In this document: positions 23,583-36,300 of the stretch, in pieces
Position numbering within the stretch: the first letter of the stretch is position 1
Layout of the letters: every line of letters starts with the position of its first letter
NCBI GenBank assembly: GCA_903813345.2
Contig: CAIIXF020000010.1
Location: 10,224,349-10,288,348 of the forward strand
Direction of reading: 5' to 3'
DNA from: Owenia fusiformis
Taxonomy: Eukaryota; Annelida; Polychaeta; Sabellida; Oweniidae
DNA: 64,000 nt
Notes under the pieces: generated by a model
What the model saw: only the letters and a program-made list of their open reading frames with translations
Databases searched by the model: none
What the model was told of the DNA's origin: nothing
Position numbers and translations under genes: made by a program

Positions 23583-26404
23583 CACCTAATCAATAAATTC
23601 ATACCATCATCAAATGTTAGGTGACATTCTAATTCATTTATTACTAGAATATAGGACTTAAGATATTTTATATGTAAGTTTTCAATTTAGTACATGTATC
23701 ATAATAAAATCTAGTGTAATCACATACTAGAGAGGACATTGACATAAAGTCTAAACATTATAATCATCAATTGATCTCATTTGAGCAACTAGACTACGGT
23801 GGTCATCATGCACAAGTAATGTACTACAGTGCCCCATGTACTAGGGCACGAGTTATTTGAGCCATATACTCGTATACCTCCTGGTATATACCTTTACAAC
23901 CCATTCAGAAGGGTCATTTACAACGTGCAAAACATGGCAAAAGTTCCGTAAAACTGTTAGTTCTCATCATCTGACCATATAGCAGAGTCCTCATAAGCCA
24001 TGATGCATCACAGCCAGATGTTAGAAAAGTAGCTAAGAATCTTTTTTATTAACCAAAGATGACTTTCCCACCGATGGTGCCTCACACTTGTACAACTTAG
24101 TATAACTTATTCATTATTATTTGGGAGAATTTGAACATTTCCCCTTTTTTACACTTTGAATTTTAAACAACATTACCAATGGGAAATATTATATTTGAGA
24201 TTGTAAGAAATACATTGGTAGGTCAACTGTACATGTTGCTTTCAATTTTGTTTACTCTACATAGATCTGATTCTGCATTTAAATACCAAGACTTCAGTTT
24301 ACTTCAACCGTCATGACTAAAGCATTTGATAGTATTTACATAATAATGTTATAAAGGAGCATGTAGGTTATCGCAAACAACTTCAGACAATGGTCCTTTT
24401 TAATGAGATTTTAGGAGATCTGCATTTTAACCATTAAAAACTAACGTTTTCTTCTATCTGATGGCATATTTGAATTCTGTGAGTAATTCTCTATCAAAAC
24501 AACTTTGATTTGCACTGTTATTTACCATTATTCAAATTCTTACAAGGATCACAATTTTAATGTGAAATCACAATCTACATGTCAATAAGATCATATAGTT
24601 ACATTCCAATGATGTTTTAAGTTGATCTAAATGGAATTACTTCTTAAATCAAGAAATTAAGTGACTCTGGCAATACATTTACATGTATTCTAGCCCTACC
24701 CAAGCTCTACCAATACCCATGATGCCATCTATTTTTCATTTATATGGAAAAAGGTCAATTCTAACTTGAATTATGAATATTTTCTGACCATGAACATGGG
24801 TATACCTTTTAGATCTATTCATTATCTTCAAGAAAAGTAAATATAATCATGATTAATCAGACCTAAGTGATATTAAAGGGAATGGCCCAATTAACATACT
24901 TTTTACTAAAAATGATGACCTAGATTTACCAAAGATGCAACCTTTAATTATATTGTTGAATGCATAATTAGAATATGCTTTGAGACATGTTCTATTTCCT
25001 AAGAGGAAAAGTGGATTGCTCCAGGGACTTTAAAGACACTGAATTTAAATGACCAAAATGAACTGAAACCAATGGATAGCATGAATTTTTTCAAAGGGGA
25101 AATAACATGGGGAACACTAATCTTAGGGGAATTAAATTTTCTTTTCAAGAGCTACAGTGTATTTGATACATTAAAATAAAGAACAGTAATGAATTAAACA
25201 TTGTTAAAATGATTGCATTTTGGTGAAAATGAGGTCAACAACTTTGAAAAAATATATTGATGGGTTGATTGCTAGTGAAATATCTCCGAGTCCGATTGAC
25301 TTTATTATCCCTGTATACCTGTCTTCATGGTCAGGAAATAGTCGATATAACTGTCTGAAATTGTTTGTGATAACTTACCTGAACCTTTGCAGGTCAAATC
25401 AGGAGTGACACAATTTATTTCCACCAAATTTTTGACATGTCTTCAAATACGATAGTATTTTCTTCATAAGATAGAGTGAAGATTGGGCATTAGGTGTATA
25501 AGTCCCAGACCACGATAAAAAAACAACAACAACAAAATGACATAGAACTGATAAACGTTTTCTCTTGTGCGTGTCAGCCATGGTCTACCAAATTAATTGC
25601 TATTCAGTGGGAAGAAACTCACTTTTCAGTTTCCATTTTAATTTCCTGACAAATAGAGCGATCATCCCAGCATTTTTTCTATGATCTATGTGTCGCCATA
25701 GCAACTTCTGTTTTAGAGAACAATAGAAAAGATTACTTTACCATAATTTTAATCATCCCACATTGTAGACATATTTAGAATTAAAAATATGAAGAGAATG
25801 ACAAAAACCTCTTAAAACACATTTCTTAGGAAACAAATAGTGTGGTATTTTTGTTACTATGGCAACAGAGTTTTTTTCTTTTTGTCATACAGATTACCTA
25901 TCATACCAGGACCAAATCCTGAAAATTGAAAATTTGAATTCAGTATCTTCATTAGTATCTTAGATATATAGGTTTCGCATAGTATCCCCTGCAGATTTCA
26001 TCGAAGTATAAGGAAAATGCTCTGAAGAGGGATGCCCAATGATGCCACTTAACAGTTCTGGTATTTTTGAGTTCCCAACCCTCTATTAATGGGAATAGTT
26101 AACCATTATAAAGCTACTTATGGTTAACTGACAGAATTGATTGTATCTTCAACTAAGAAGTCAATAAAATGTTAAAACCAGAAGAAAACCACACCAACTT
26201 TCTTCTATTTACCAGGGGTAGGGCACTATAAAGTCATATTAAAATTACAAAATAGTACTTCATCACTATAATAGATGTATTACAATATCACACATAGCTT
26301 GGGAATGTTGTTAGAATACTACTTTGAGCTGTTAAAGTTATCATATTTGAAGCTTGAAGCTACAAATATAAAATAAGCAAGAAAAAATGACAAAAATTGC
26401 ATAT

Positions 26405-27330
26405 ATGACGTGAACGGACCTGGGGACAATTCGGGAAATATAGGCTGATTTCAGCTTTGAGCGTTAATCTCTGCCTTATTTAAAAAGCTAGCTATGTGTT
26501 TTATATATCATTTTGAAGTATTTTTTATTCGCATTTCAGTGAAATTATTTTTTCTTCAAAATGTTGATGGGATCCAACATATTTTTAAAGTTAAACATAT
26601 CCCAAAATCGTCAAATACGCTGTAAGACGTAACACTTTACACTTACAGGGCTCGTTGAAATTGGGATAACTTTTGAAATAATGATCAAAATCCCACTGAA
26701 ATTTCACAATTTATTCAATGGAACATGTTCATTTATGACGTCACAATTGCTTAACGGCTACAGTTCAAATTATCATATATGAACGCTTTTAAAATTTTCA
26801 AAAGTGTGTAAGGTTTTGAAGGCGAATGGGACGAGCAATAAGTTTACCTTCATTTAACCTTCTAATTCAAGTCTGATTTGAAAGAAAAATTAACTGCACA
26901 ATATTGTCATGGCGAAATTTACAAAACAATAACCAGTTTGTTTATTTTGCAAATAATATTAAAATAAGAGCTGGTTTTCGAGACTTGAAAAAATGTGACG
27001 CATCGATTTTCTACCACAAATTCCATACATATCAATTTTTACCAACGCCCCAAGTGGATTTCTTGACCGTTTTCCAAAATTCAAAAACATTTTAGAAATA
27101 TTGTCCTCGAGATCTTGCTACCCTGTGAATTTTGTCATGATTAGATAAGGATAAAGTATTTTATTTTTAGGTTGACTAAACTTGACAAAAATGTGACGCA
27201 TGTCGTTTTTGACGTTGTAAGGCTGTTTGCGCCCTATGCTGCTCATTGTTTTGTCTTGGTTTTTTGACGCCATAATGTTACGCTAATTGACCCCAGTTTC
27301 GTGCGACGTGTAATAGTTTTTTCTAATTAA
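26405..27330. mobile_element. Insertion splitting the right arm of the foldback
   Basis: This block interrupts the alignment of the two arms of the 22.8-27.7 kb element. Its ends are loosely inverted (ACGT..CTGGGGACAATT against the inverse of AATTGACCCCAG..ACGT). It holds repeated TGTGACGCAT words and no recognisable gene. Confidence 0.5.
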
Positions 27331-27666
27331 TTGTATTTTTCCGAAACCAACAAAGATATCAACCTATAACTTTAGGATAGTATTCATCTCTGTACTAACA
27401 ATGTATGCTGTAGAACTCAGAACAATAGTTTATATATCCTTTGAGTTATGAACTAATATTATAGTACCCCCTAAGATAATTTCCTAGGGGGGGGGGGGGG
27501 TGAAAACGCTAAAATGCAGTATCGTGACCACCCCGTTGAGCTGTCATCTTTTAATATCTTTATCAGCATGAAAAACTGGTCCAGAAAAAATAGGTCTGTT
27601 GCTTTTTCTAAAAAATGCCTCAAAAACTCTTTCCCTTGAGATATTCTGAAATTGGAACCTGTCTAT

Positions 27667-27711
27667 GACGGAGCAGTTGCAAATGTGAACTGTGAAACTG
27701 CTCCGTCGCAG
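27667..27711. other. Hairpin at the outer edge of the foldback
   Basis: GACGGAGCAGTT and AACTGCTCCGTC are inverted around a 19-bp loop, directly next to the right end of the 4.9-kb foldback. It could be a structural part of an element end. Confidence 0.6.
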
Positions 27712-28550
27712 CGGACAAAAAAATTAAACATTATTTTTATAAAAGAATTAAAAAGACTCAATACATCCAGATCTCATTTGTACATTCAGAGTTATTCTGA
27801 AAACATATGTAAATATTATTTTGTCACTATATCATGCCTTTAAAAAGTTTAAAAAGAAATGGTACATTTTAGAGAATGATACATTCAATCGAGGAAGGTA
27901 CACGGCATGTACATATCTTTCAGACACTTCAAACAAGGATGATACATTTCAATATATGTAATGCATGTTGAGTTTTACAGAGCAGCAAAAGTTGTCAATA
28001 TAAAGACCTTAATTTTGAAAATGGTTCCATAATACAAATCTACGTAAGATCGCAACGACTACGCATACTTCGAATTGAGACTCAAGAACATTACTTTTAT
28101 TTCAAGCCTACTTTACTAGTTATAAATAAGAAATAACCCGCATACATATTGTAGATGTAGTATATCATAATGTCACACAGTGTTACTCGATGTTTTAGAA
28201 TACAATACATGTACTTAACCATGAAATTCGAAGGATGATATCATTTACATGCTGATTCGAAGACAATCTGTCCTCGTTTCTGTTTTCGTATCCAGTTTAG
28301 GTCTCCAGTACATTATTTTCTAACGATTGGACGAAGTGAATAAGTTCGAAAATGAGTTAATGCATTAACTGAAGTGTTTATTTGTTGGGTGTATGCTATC
28401 AGAACACTTTATTTTTGTCAAACAAATGTTCACCCTTGCAAAAATGTTCCATTAGTAGCATTTAAAAATCTGAAATCATACGCTTAATTAGCCCAAATTA
28501 ATAGTCTAAGAACGCCCATTGGTACAAGTAGGGTTTAACAATATGCCATA
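27712..28550. other. Non-coding spacer
   Basis: I see no gene or recognisable repeat boundary here. Confidence 0.4.
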
Positions 28551-28552
28551 AA

Positions 28553-29905
28553 TTGGTGTTGTTGCATCATTGCATTGGGGAGCGTTCATCTTCAGTTTGG
28601 TGTTGTTGCATCAATAGTGAGGAACTAAAACTGTGAATTTATCTCTTCATGCTACTAGCTAGTGCAAATGTTGAAATGTTTGTGCACTTTGTGATAGAAG
28701 CATGAACTTTGGCACAAAGTTAGTATATATCATTGTGAACAAGACCCGAGTCAGTCATCGTCATCGAGCGAGGCTGCCTCGTTCTGGAAAATCCAAGATG
28801 GCCGCCTTTTTCCGGGTAGATTTTTTCAATATTTTTTGTGAAGGTTAATTAAAAGATGTGACTCCATTTTGGGAAAACTGCATTGTTAGGTATAAAACGG
28901 AGTCAAACAAGGTAAAGATTAAAAGGTGGATTGGATCGAGTGGATTGGATTCATGTAAAAGGTGGATTGGATCGGGATTCTTCAAAATATAGTTTTTCCT
29001 AAAAAAATTATATTGATCTCCCATCAGACAATTAATGCTCGTCTCACTTCCACAATGTCAAATAATAGATGTTATATCATTTTGCTTGGGTAGACTAGAA
29101 AGGTGACCTGATACACAATCTTATTCATTCCAAGGGTAATTTTAGACATTTCACAAATCATAAGGCAGACTTTTCAAGTCGAAGATCCATATCATCTGTT
29201 TTAAATTCAAACAGAACATGGCAGAATGTCTTGGGAACACCCACACGTCAATTTGAATGACAGCTTTTATCTACCGATCTATGTTTATTATGTCTTACTA
29301 ATGCTGATTTACAAGGGAGAGCAGTTAAATGCTTTAGAGTATCTATCAACTAATTGAAGTATGTATTTGTCATTGCTTTGTCAATTCCTTAAAGGGACCC
29401 AAGTAATCACAAAATACTTTAGGCCGGAGGAAATTGCTTAGAGGGAGATCAACTAAAAAATCCATATTTTGAAGATTCCCAATCCAATCCACCTTTTACA
29501 TGAATCCAATCCACTCGATCGAATCCACCATTTAATCTCTACCTCAAACAAGGTTGTTTCATTTCACCCCTACTTTTTGCCCCTTCATTAAGAGGTTTGC
29601 AAGAATTATCTTGGCGTTTTTGCATCAGCACATTGGTGTTGTTGCATCATCGATAATAAACAGAGTGATGTTGTTGCATCAATAGTGAGGAATTAAAACC
29701 GCGCATTTCTCGCTTCTTGATGATGCTATATGCATACTAATGAGAGTTTTTTTAAATATAGATCATGCGCTAACGGCACATGTATGATTATTGAGCAACT
29801 CGTCCTAGAAATGGGTTTAGATTGGGAAAACAAAATATCGTACAAAAATCTATCACCGGAAGGCTGGCCATCTTGATGCAACAACACGGTGTTGTTGCAT
29901 CACGA
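28553..29905. repeat. Repeats of GGTGTTGTTGCATCA
   Basis: The word GTGTTGTTGCATCA occurs at about 28556, 28600, 29635 and 29888; GTGATGTTGTTGCATCA occurs near 29666; and the inverse GATGCAACAACAC at about 29875 forms a perfect palindrome with its neighbour. A 30-bp block ending AATAGTGAGGAA(C/T)TAAAAC is duplicated about 1.07 kb apart, on either side of the nested element at 28911-29543. Confidence 0.6.
28911..29543. mobile_element. MITE with AGGTGGATTGGATCGAG ends, copy 1
   Basis: Inverted arms of about 80 bp contain two copies of GGTGGATTGGATCG each. They bound 630 bp of non-coding DNA. A second copy is at 37942-38548. Confidence 0.8.
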
Positions 29906-30279
29906 TACCCCCCGGTGAGATTGATGGAAGAACACATTACTTAGATAAGATGTTAACGTATTTCAAAATATCTGAATTCACGAACTATTGAATCAAGAAA
30001 AAATAGTTCTCTGCTTCCGGCGCGGCCATGCTGATACGAAGGCGACCTGAGCAATATTATATTATTCAATATAAGGAAGGAGAGAACAATATTATTTTAT
30101 TCAATATGGTTACCGTAGGCTGTTTACCGCAGTGACCTGGAGAGGGCGTTATCAATCAGCTCAACATGTACTGCACGAACCGATAAATTCTTGGTATTGT
30201 AACGCCCTTATGTTGTATTCACACTCACCAAGATTGATTGGGACGAAATACCGTAACCAGGAGAACAGTGCATAAAACA

Positions 30280-30381
30280 ATGCCGGATAGGAATCTGAAT
30301 AGGATTATAGTCTTATTGTCAGTAGTGTTTTGCTTTCTTCTTGTATATTATTTCTGGAGTCCTCAAGAAACAGAAATCCAG
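30280..30381 (+). CDS. METTL24-like exon 1: cytoplasmic tip and anchor
   Basis: 34 codons, MPDRNLNR followed by a hydrophobic run, ending ATCCAG|gtaagt in phase 0. The ATG is the first in frame and is preceded by aaaaca. Confidence 0.75.
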
Positions 30382-33300
30382 GTAAGTGTTTCACCAGCGA
30401 CTTTATAAAAGACAGAGTTTGTAGATACCATAGTAAATTATTACATTTTTCTCATCAACAATTCACACTTAAAAATTGGTGGATGCTTCCTCCAATTACG
30501 TCTCGATTCCTACATGTAGTTCATAATATCATCTCTGATGAATATTATAAAAGCGATTGTCTTTGTTCCTTTTTAAACAGTATTTTTTCACCCGTACAAA
30601 TATATTATCCGAATCATTTTCCTTTGCGTCAATAAAAGCTAAAACTAAGCAATCAAAAGATCCCAGTGCCAATACGTGTATTTAATGGGAAATAATTTTA
30701 TATCATAGAAAATAATTTTATACCATAGATACAAAACATTTGTTCATTTCAGATGAATTAGTTTTACGTGCTGTAAACTGACTCCTTATATCTCATTAAT
30801 ATTCAGCCATAATATTTTTTCGAAAATGTAAAATATCGTCATATCAAAAAACAAGGGGTTCACATTTCATCAACAAGCGAGCTGAGTTATATTAAAAACA
30901 ACGTCTTAAATATGATATCCATATATAATATCGCCTCGTTCTGTCATCAAAATGACATTTTAAAGGTTTAATTGATGCACATAAAGGGTGAATTTATCCA
31001 TGTTAAAATAAAATGACATTTGTTTGGTTCTTCCAAACATTCATCTGTATAAGACCCTATGAAATGTCTACATCACACCAAACCCTCCATTTTTCAGGAA
31101 TACTTTAATTATACTTTTATAGTCTGCTAATTTGTATAATTCCTTTACAATAAGTCTATATTTAAACAGATGTTGTGCATAATGGTTAAATATTCTTCTT
31201 CACGTGATAATACGTTGATTGTGACTTCCATATTGTGGCTTCAATACATCTTTGCTTGTCTAAGTATAATTTTCAAGGAAATTATTTCGTACATTTAGTC
31301 GAATAAGAACATATTTTTGACACAGGACATATTTGCAATAAACTTTTCTGTTCATACTTTTATTTATATTCACTTTAATTTTATTTTCTGAAAACAAATC
31401 GAGATCTCTTATCAATCATAGAATGTAATTGAACTTTACGTACAGAGGCTACATAAATTGTCTACATAAATTGAAAAGGTGAATGGTCTTCTTTTTCAAT
31501 TTTTGTAACATCTTTCTCTAAAGTTATACCTTGGTCACATTTGCTCCGATTTTCACTACGGCGCCCGGCCGATTGAATATCTTGTTCAAAATTGAATACA
31601 ATATTGAACAAAACACTTTTATCGGCCGGGCGCCGGCCGATGGATCGGGGCAAATGTGACCCACTGGCCAGGCATTACTGTCAGGTCGCCTCTAGACTAT
31701 TAGTTGTACCTTTGATTTGATTATTTTGCATGACGACTATTCACGATAGCATTTATTCACTTATTCACTTCTGATGTACTATCTCTCCTTGTGTTAACAC
31801 TGTACGTGTAGGTTTGATAAAACAATGGACAGCGTCCATGAAGAAGGAGGTCAAGTGTTTTAGCTTTTAGCTTTTCAGTTTCGTGAATTAACCAGTAATC
31901 AATAATGAGATAAGATATGTAAACACGATACACAATTTCTTATTTAGATATATGTACTGTGACCTAAGTGTTATATTGGTCTTACTTTTCTGTGTGCTTA
32001 TGTGGAACTGTTAGTTTACACTTTACAAATGGTAATGCTGATGTAGGGCAAAATGTTAAAAAGGATGAGTGTCTTCGAGACATTGATCAAAAATGGAATT
32101 TAAGGACCAGATTTAAAAATTATGTCATTCTGATCTCTATTTTCCAAAATATAGGCCATTGTATTAAAAATGTATGAAATATCCCTTTGATGGTACCGGT
32201 AGAATCACCCTTTCATTCTTTATCGAAAAACAAATAATGAAAATAATACAAAGAGAAAAATACATTCTTATCAATTACTGTATTGTTCAATTCAAATGGA
32301 TAAAATATTTATTTATTCCATAATAACATGTTTTCCCTGGGAAAATAACAGGGAATAAAAGTGTTATTTGAAAAATCCCGTATCAGATCCCGTATCAGCC
32401 AAAATCCCGTATCAGATCCCGTATTGGATCCCGTATCAGCAAAAATCCCGTATCAGATCCCGTATCAGAAATATTCCCGGTAATTTCTCTTGAGTTTTAC
32501 GCTTTTTTTATATATAGTAGTAGTGACAGTTCTCAAGAGTAATGACTGATATGTACAGTATGGAATAAGATGTAGACATTCTTGAAAAGTACATACATGT
32601 AGGCCCATTCTACATCCACATGTTTCATTAAGACGTTTCATGATATTGTGTTTATTTTGCCATATTTTGAGCCATTTTATTGTTATAAATTATTTATATT
32701 TTTAAGTAAAACTTGATAATAAAAGTTGAAAATGTTATATGATATATTGTATAATTTTATGTCACAATCATTGGATGATGACATACAAAAATTGAAAAAA
32801 AAATATTATGAAATAAATAGGTTATTGATGGTCGTGATGGAATATGGATTTATTCCTTGAGAAAATATGATATTGGCCTCAGAAAATATCATATTGACAC
32901 TCGGGCTATCGCCCTCGGTCAATATGATATTTTCCTTGGCCAATATCATATTTTCCCTCGGAATAAAATCCATATTCCATCCCTCCCATTAAATAACCTC
33001 TATATATCTTTGTGTCAAGATATTGATGACATTGGCTTTTCCAGAAAACTCAAAGTGACCCTAGGGGTGTCGACAGAGAATCGTCTTTTATACCGGTAAG
33101 TGTACTCCTTCATTCAAAACAAAATATGTCACGATTAAGGGTAGTGAAAATTGAAGTTGCTGTCAGTTTTTATATGCCATTACTAGTACTTCGAACACAC
33201 AGAGTAATAACGACTCCATTATTACCTACCATCTTTATGATCACAAACGTGTCGTCAACAAATCGACCCCAAAATTTTGGAGGAATTGGAGCATTGTGAT

Positions 33301-36300
33301 CATAAAGAGGGATGATGAACAATCGTTTAGTGAACATTTGAATAAACAACACGAGAGAATAAAATTCACCAAGGAAGTATGTTCCGCCGATAAACGTCTC
33401 CCATTTTTGGATACGATGTCCCAGATTGAACAAGACGGATCTTTGTCATTTAGTGTTTACCGCAAACCAACACACACAAATCAGTATTTGCATTTCCAAT
33501 CAAATCATTCTCTTGATACTAAAAGAGGAGTTGTTAAATCCCTCTTTAGGAGGGCAGAAACATTGGTAACTAAAGAGGAAGATCTAAAGAAAGAAAAGGA
33601 ACTGGTTTGCCGTTCATTAAAGGAGTGTGGGTACCCGGAATGGCTGATTAAAGAAGGTGAAAGACATGCGACAAATAATGTAAACAGAACAAGAAATGAT
33701 GACGATATAAGGTGTACTGCAGTTCTTCCGTATATCCCTAGTATTTCCAACCAGTTACGGCGTATTTTTAAAAGGCATCGTGTCCGAGTATGTTTCTCAT
33801 CGCAGAATACTATCAAGAAACAGTTGGTGCATTTAAAGGACAAAACTAATGATCAAAAGAAGTCCGGTGTAATTTACAAAATTGATTGTAAAGATTGTAT
33901 TGCCACTTATGTAGGTGAAACAAAGCGGGAACTAGTTACTAGAATCAGAGAACATCGTAGACCCACATTACTGTCGACTGGAGGTCTTGCTTCTGCGGTT
34001 ATTGAACATTCCATGGAATATGATCATAATATAAACTGGAACAATGTAAAAATCATTGATAATGAGAGTCATGATCTTAAACGTAGGGTTAAGGAAGCAA
34101 TTCATATTAAAACAATGCAACCTAAAATGAACAGAGATAATGGGTATCAGTTGGACAATTTGTATCATAAAATATTGTAAATTAAGAATGGTATAGCAAA
34201 GTATGCAATAGTAATATTTGAGTTTAATTGTTACCATAACGATGATATATTTATCTTAAGGTTATTATTAGGTCATTCGTTTTTTCGTATCTATGTTTTT
34301 TGTTGTTGTTATTTTTTAGGTTACTAGGTCATTTGTTACATAATTAAATTTTCCATTGTCTGTTTATGACGTCACATAAATGTATACATGCTGTTCAAGG
34401 AGGATTGGAAGCCAGGGTTCCAACTCGATATTCTTTAATCTCCACGCATGCGTCATTTGCTATTCGTGTCTGTATAATTTGTACGACTGCATGGAGAATG
34501 ACCCGATACTCTCCAACAAAGCTATCGCTAGGTGATTGTTTTGCAGAATATCGGTGTTGCATTCTGGGAGCCAATCCTCCTTGCATGCTGTTATATTTTG
34601 AAAAAGACTAAAGCCCGGTATACACCAATGGGGCAAAATCCCACTTGCCCCATCGAGTCCCATCAGGGGTACAATCACTCCCGGGCAATCCTTCGAACAC
34701 CCGTGGGACCACTTGCCACGACCCCCATGTTTGATCCCCGATCATTTTTTCAATTTTTTATTTTTGCGCAAATTTCGTTTTTCACGTTCTTGCCAAGATA
34801 CCCGGGCTAAGTGCGCGCGTACAATACTTTTACCATAGCAACGTTCTGACGTTGAACTAACGATAGAACGGAACGCAGTGCAGGCAGAAATGAGTAACAG
34901 CGATGCAGCCTTTTTGCACGTTTTATGGAAAATCTTCGGCATTATCGAGGTAAGATTAAAACAAGGAGTGCCACTGGAATCCTGAGATTCAGAGCTTTGA
35001 CGTGGTATGAAAAAAGATCCATAAATATTGCAATTTCTTACTGATCAAGACTCGCAAACTTTGATGAATAAAAACAGGTGCTTTTCCTCAGAGCCAGCGT
35101 CTTTTTAATTTAAGCAGTTTGCAGGAAGGTTAGAAATTTTTTATTTGGTACACATTTGGGGCACATAACAGGTAAACTTTTGAGCAATTTTGAAAATTAT
35201 TCATTAAATTTTGACGGAATTATCAACCAAAGTGTTGGCGGATTTTGGTGTCATTTGCAGTTCAAATTGTTAGTTTTCAGCGTCTCTAGATAAGGGATTT
35301 TGAGGAAAAGTTGTAAAAAGCTTATTTCTGAGGGTCAATGAATACAGGTCAGTGTGTGTGTAATATCTAAGCATAACTCCTGGTAGATTTTCTCATCCAT
35401 CGCCATTTGTACCCCCCCAGACGTCAAATGTGGGTCCCTAGTCCAGTTCCGATTGTTCAATTTCCTTATATGGTGTTCAGACACCATATAAAAAGTTTAT
35501 ATATGAATGTACATATATTCTGCTTCGTGTGTGTGTCATAACTAAGCATAACTCCTGGGAGATTTTCTCATCCATCGCCATTTGTACCCCCGAGACCTCA
35601 AATGTGGGTCCCTAGTCTGGTTTGGATTGTTTGATTTCCTTATATGGTGTTCAGACACCATATAAATGTTTATATATGAATGTACATATATTCTGCTTGG
35701 TGTGTGTGTAATAACTAAGCATAACTCCTGGGAGATTTTCTCATCCATCGCCATTTGTACCCCTGAGACCTCAAATGTGGGTCCCTAGTCTGGTTCGGAT
35801 TATTTGATTTCCTTATATGGTGTTCAGACACCATATAAATGTTTATATATGAATGTACATATATTCTGCTTCGTGTGTGTGTAATAACTAAGCATAACTC
35901 CTGGGAGATTTTCTCATCCATCACCATTTGTACCCACCAGACCTCAAATGTGGGTCCCTAGTCTGGTTCGGATTGATCGATTTCCTTATAAGTTATATGG
36001 TGTTGGTCCCTAGTCTGGTTCGTATTGTTCGATTTCCTATGGTGTTCAGACACCACATGAAAAGCTTACTTATGAATGTTCGTACACTCGGCTTAATGTG
36101 TGTGTAACTATAACAATTCAGCATAAGTCTTAGCAGATTTTCTCAGCTTGATTTGTGTGTAATGAATAAGTATAGCTCCTGTTAGATTATCAAATCCAGT
36201 GCCTTTTATACCCCCTAAGATCACCTTATGTTGGTCGCTAGTCACATTCGGATCTTACTTCAGTACTACTGTTTATTTCTGAAAATTCATGCAGGTCAAT

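Larger units (their letters stand above)
22790..27665. mobile_element. 4.9-kb foldback element with nested insertions
   Basis: The left arm, about 22790-23330, is inverted in the right arm, about 26205-27665. Examples are GTTCCAATT / AATTGGAAC at the ends, ACAGCTCAACGGGGTGGTCA / TGACCACCCCGTTGAGCTGT, and GCCCTACCCCTGG / CCAGGGGTAGGGC at the inner edge. A MITE lies just inside the left arm (23381-23582). The right arm is split by about 920 bp (26405-27330) absent from the left. No transposase frame was found in the centre (23600-26200). Confidence 0.8.

Noticed and set aside
34181-34395. Hammerhead ribozyme in the 3' flank of the Penelope-like element
   Set aside because: Such ribozymes occur in this element class, but I found no CTGATGA plus GAAA core in this flank on reading.
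35542-35927. Two near-identical 70-codon minus-strand frames
   Set aside because: They are duplicates created by the 175-bp tandem repeat, not genes.
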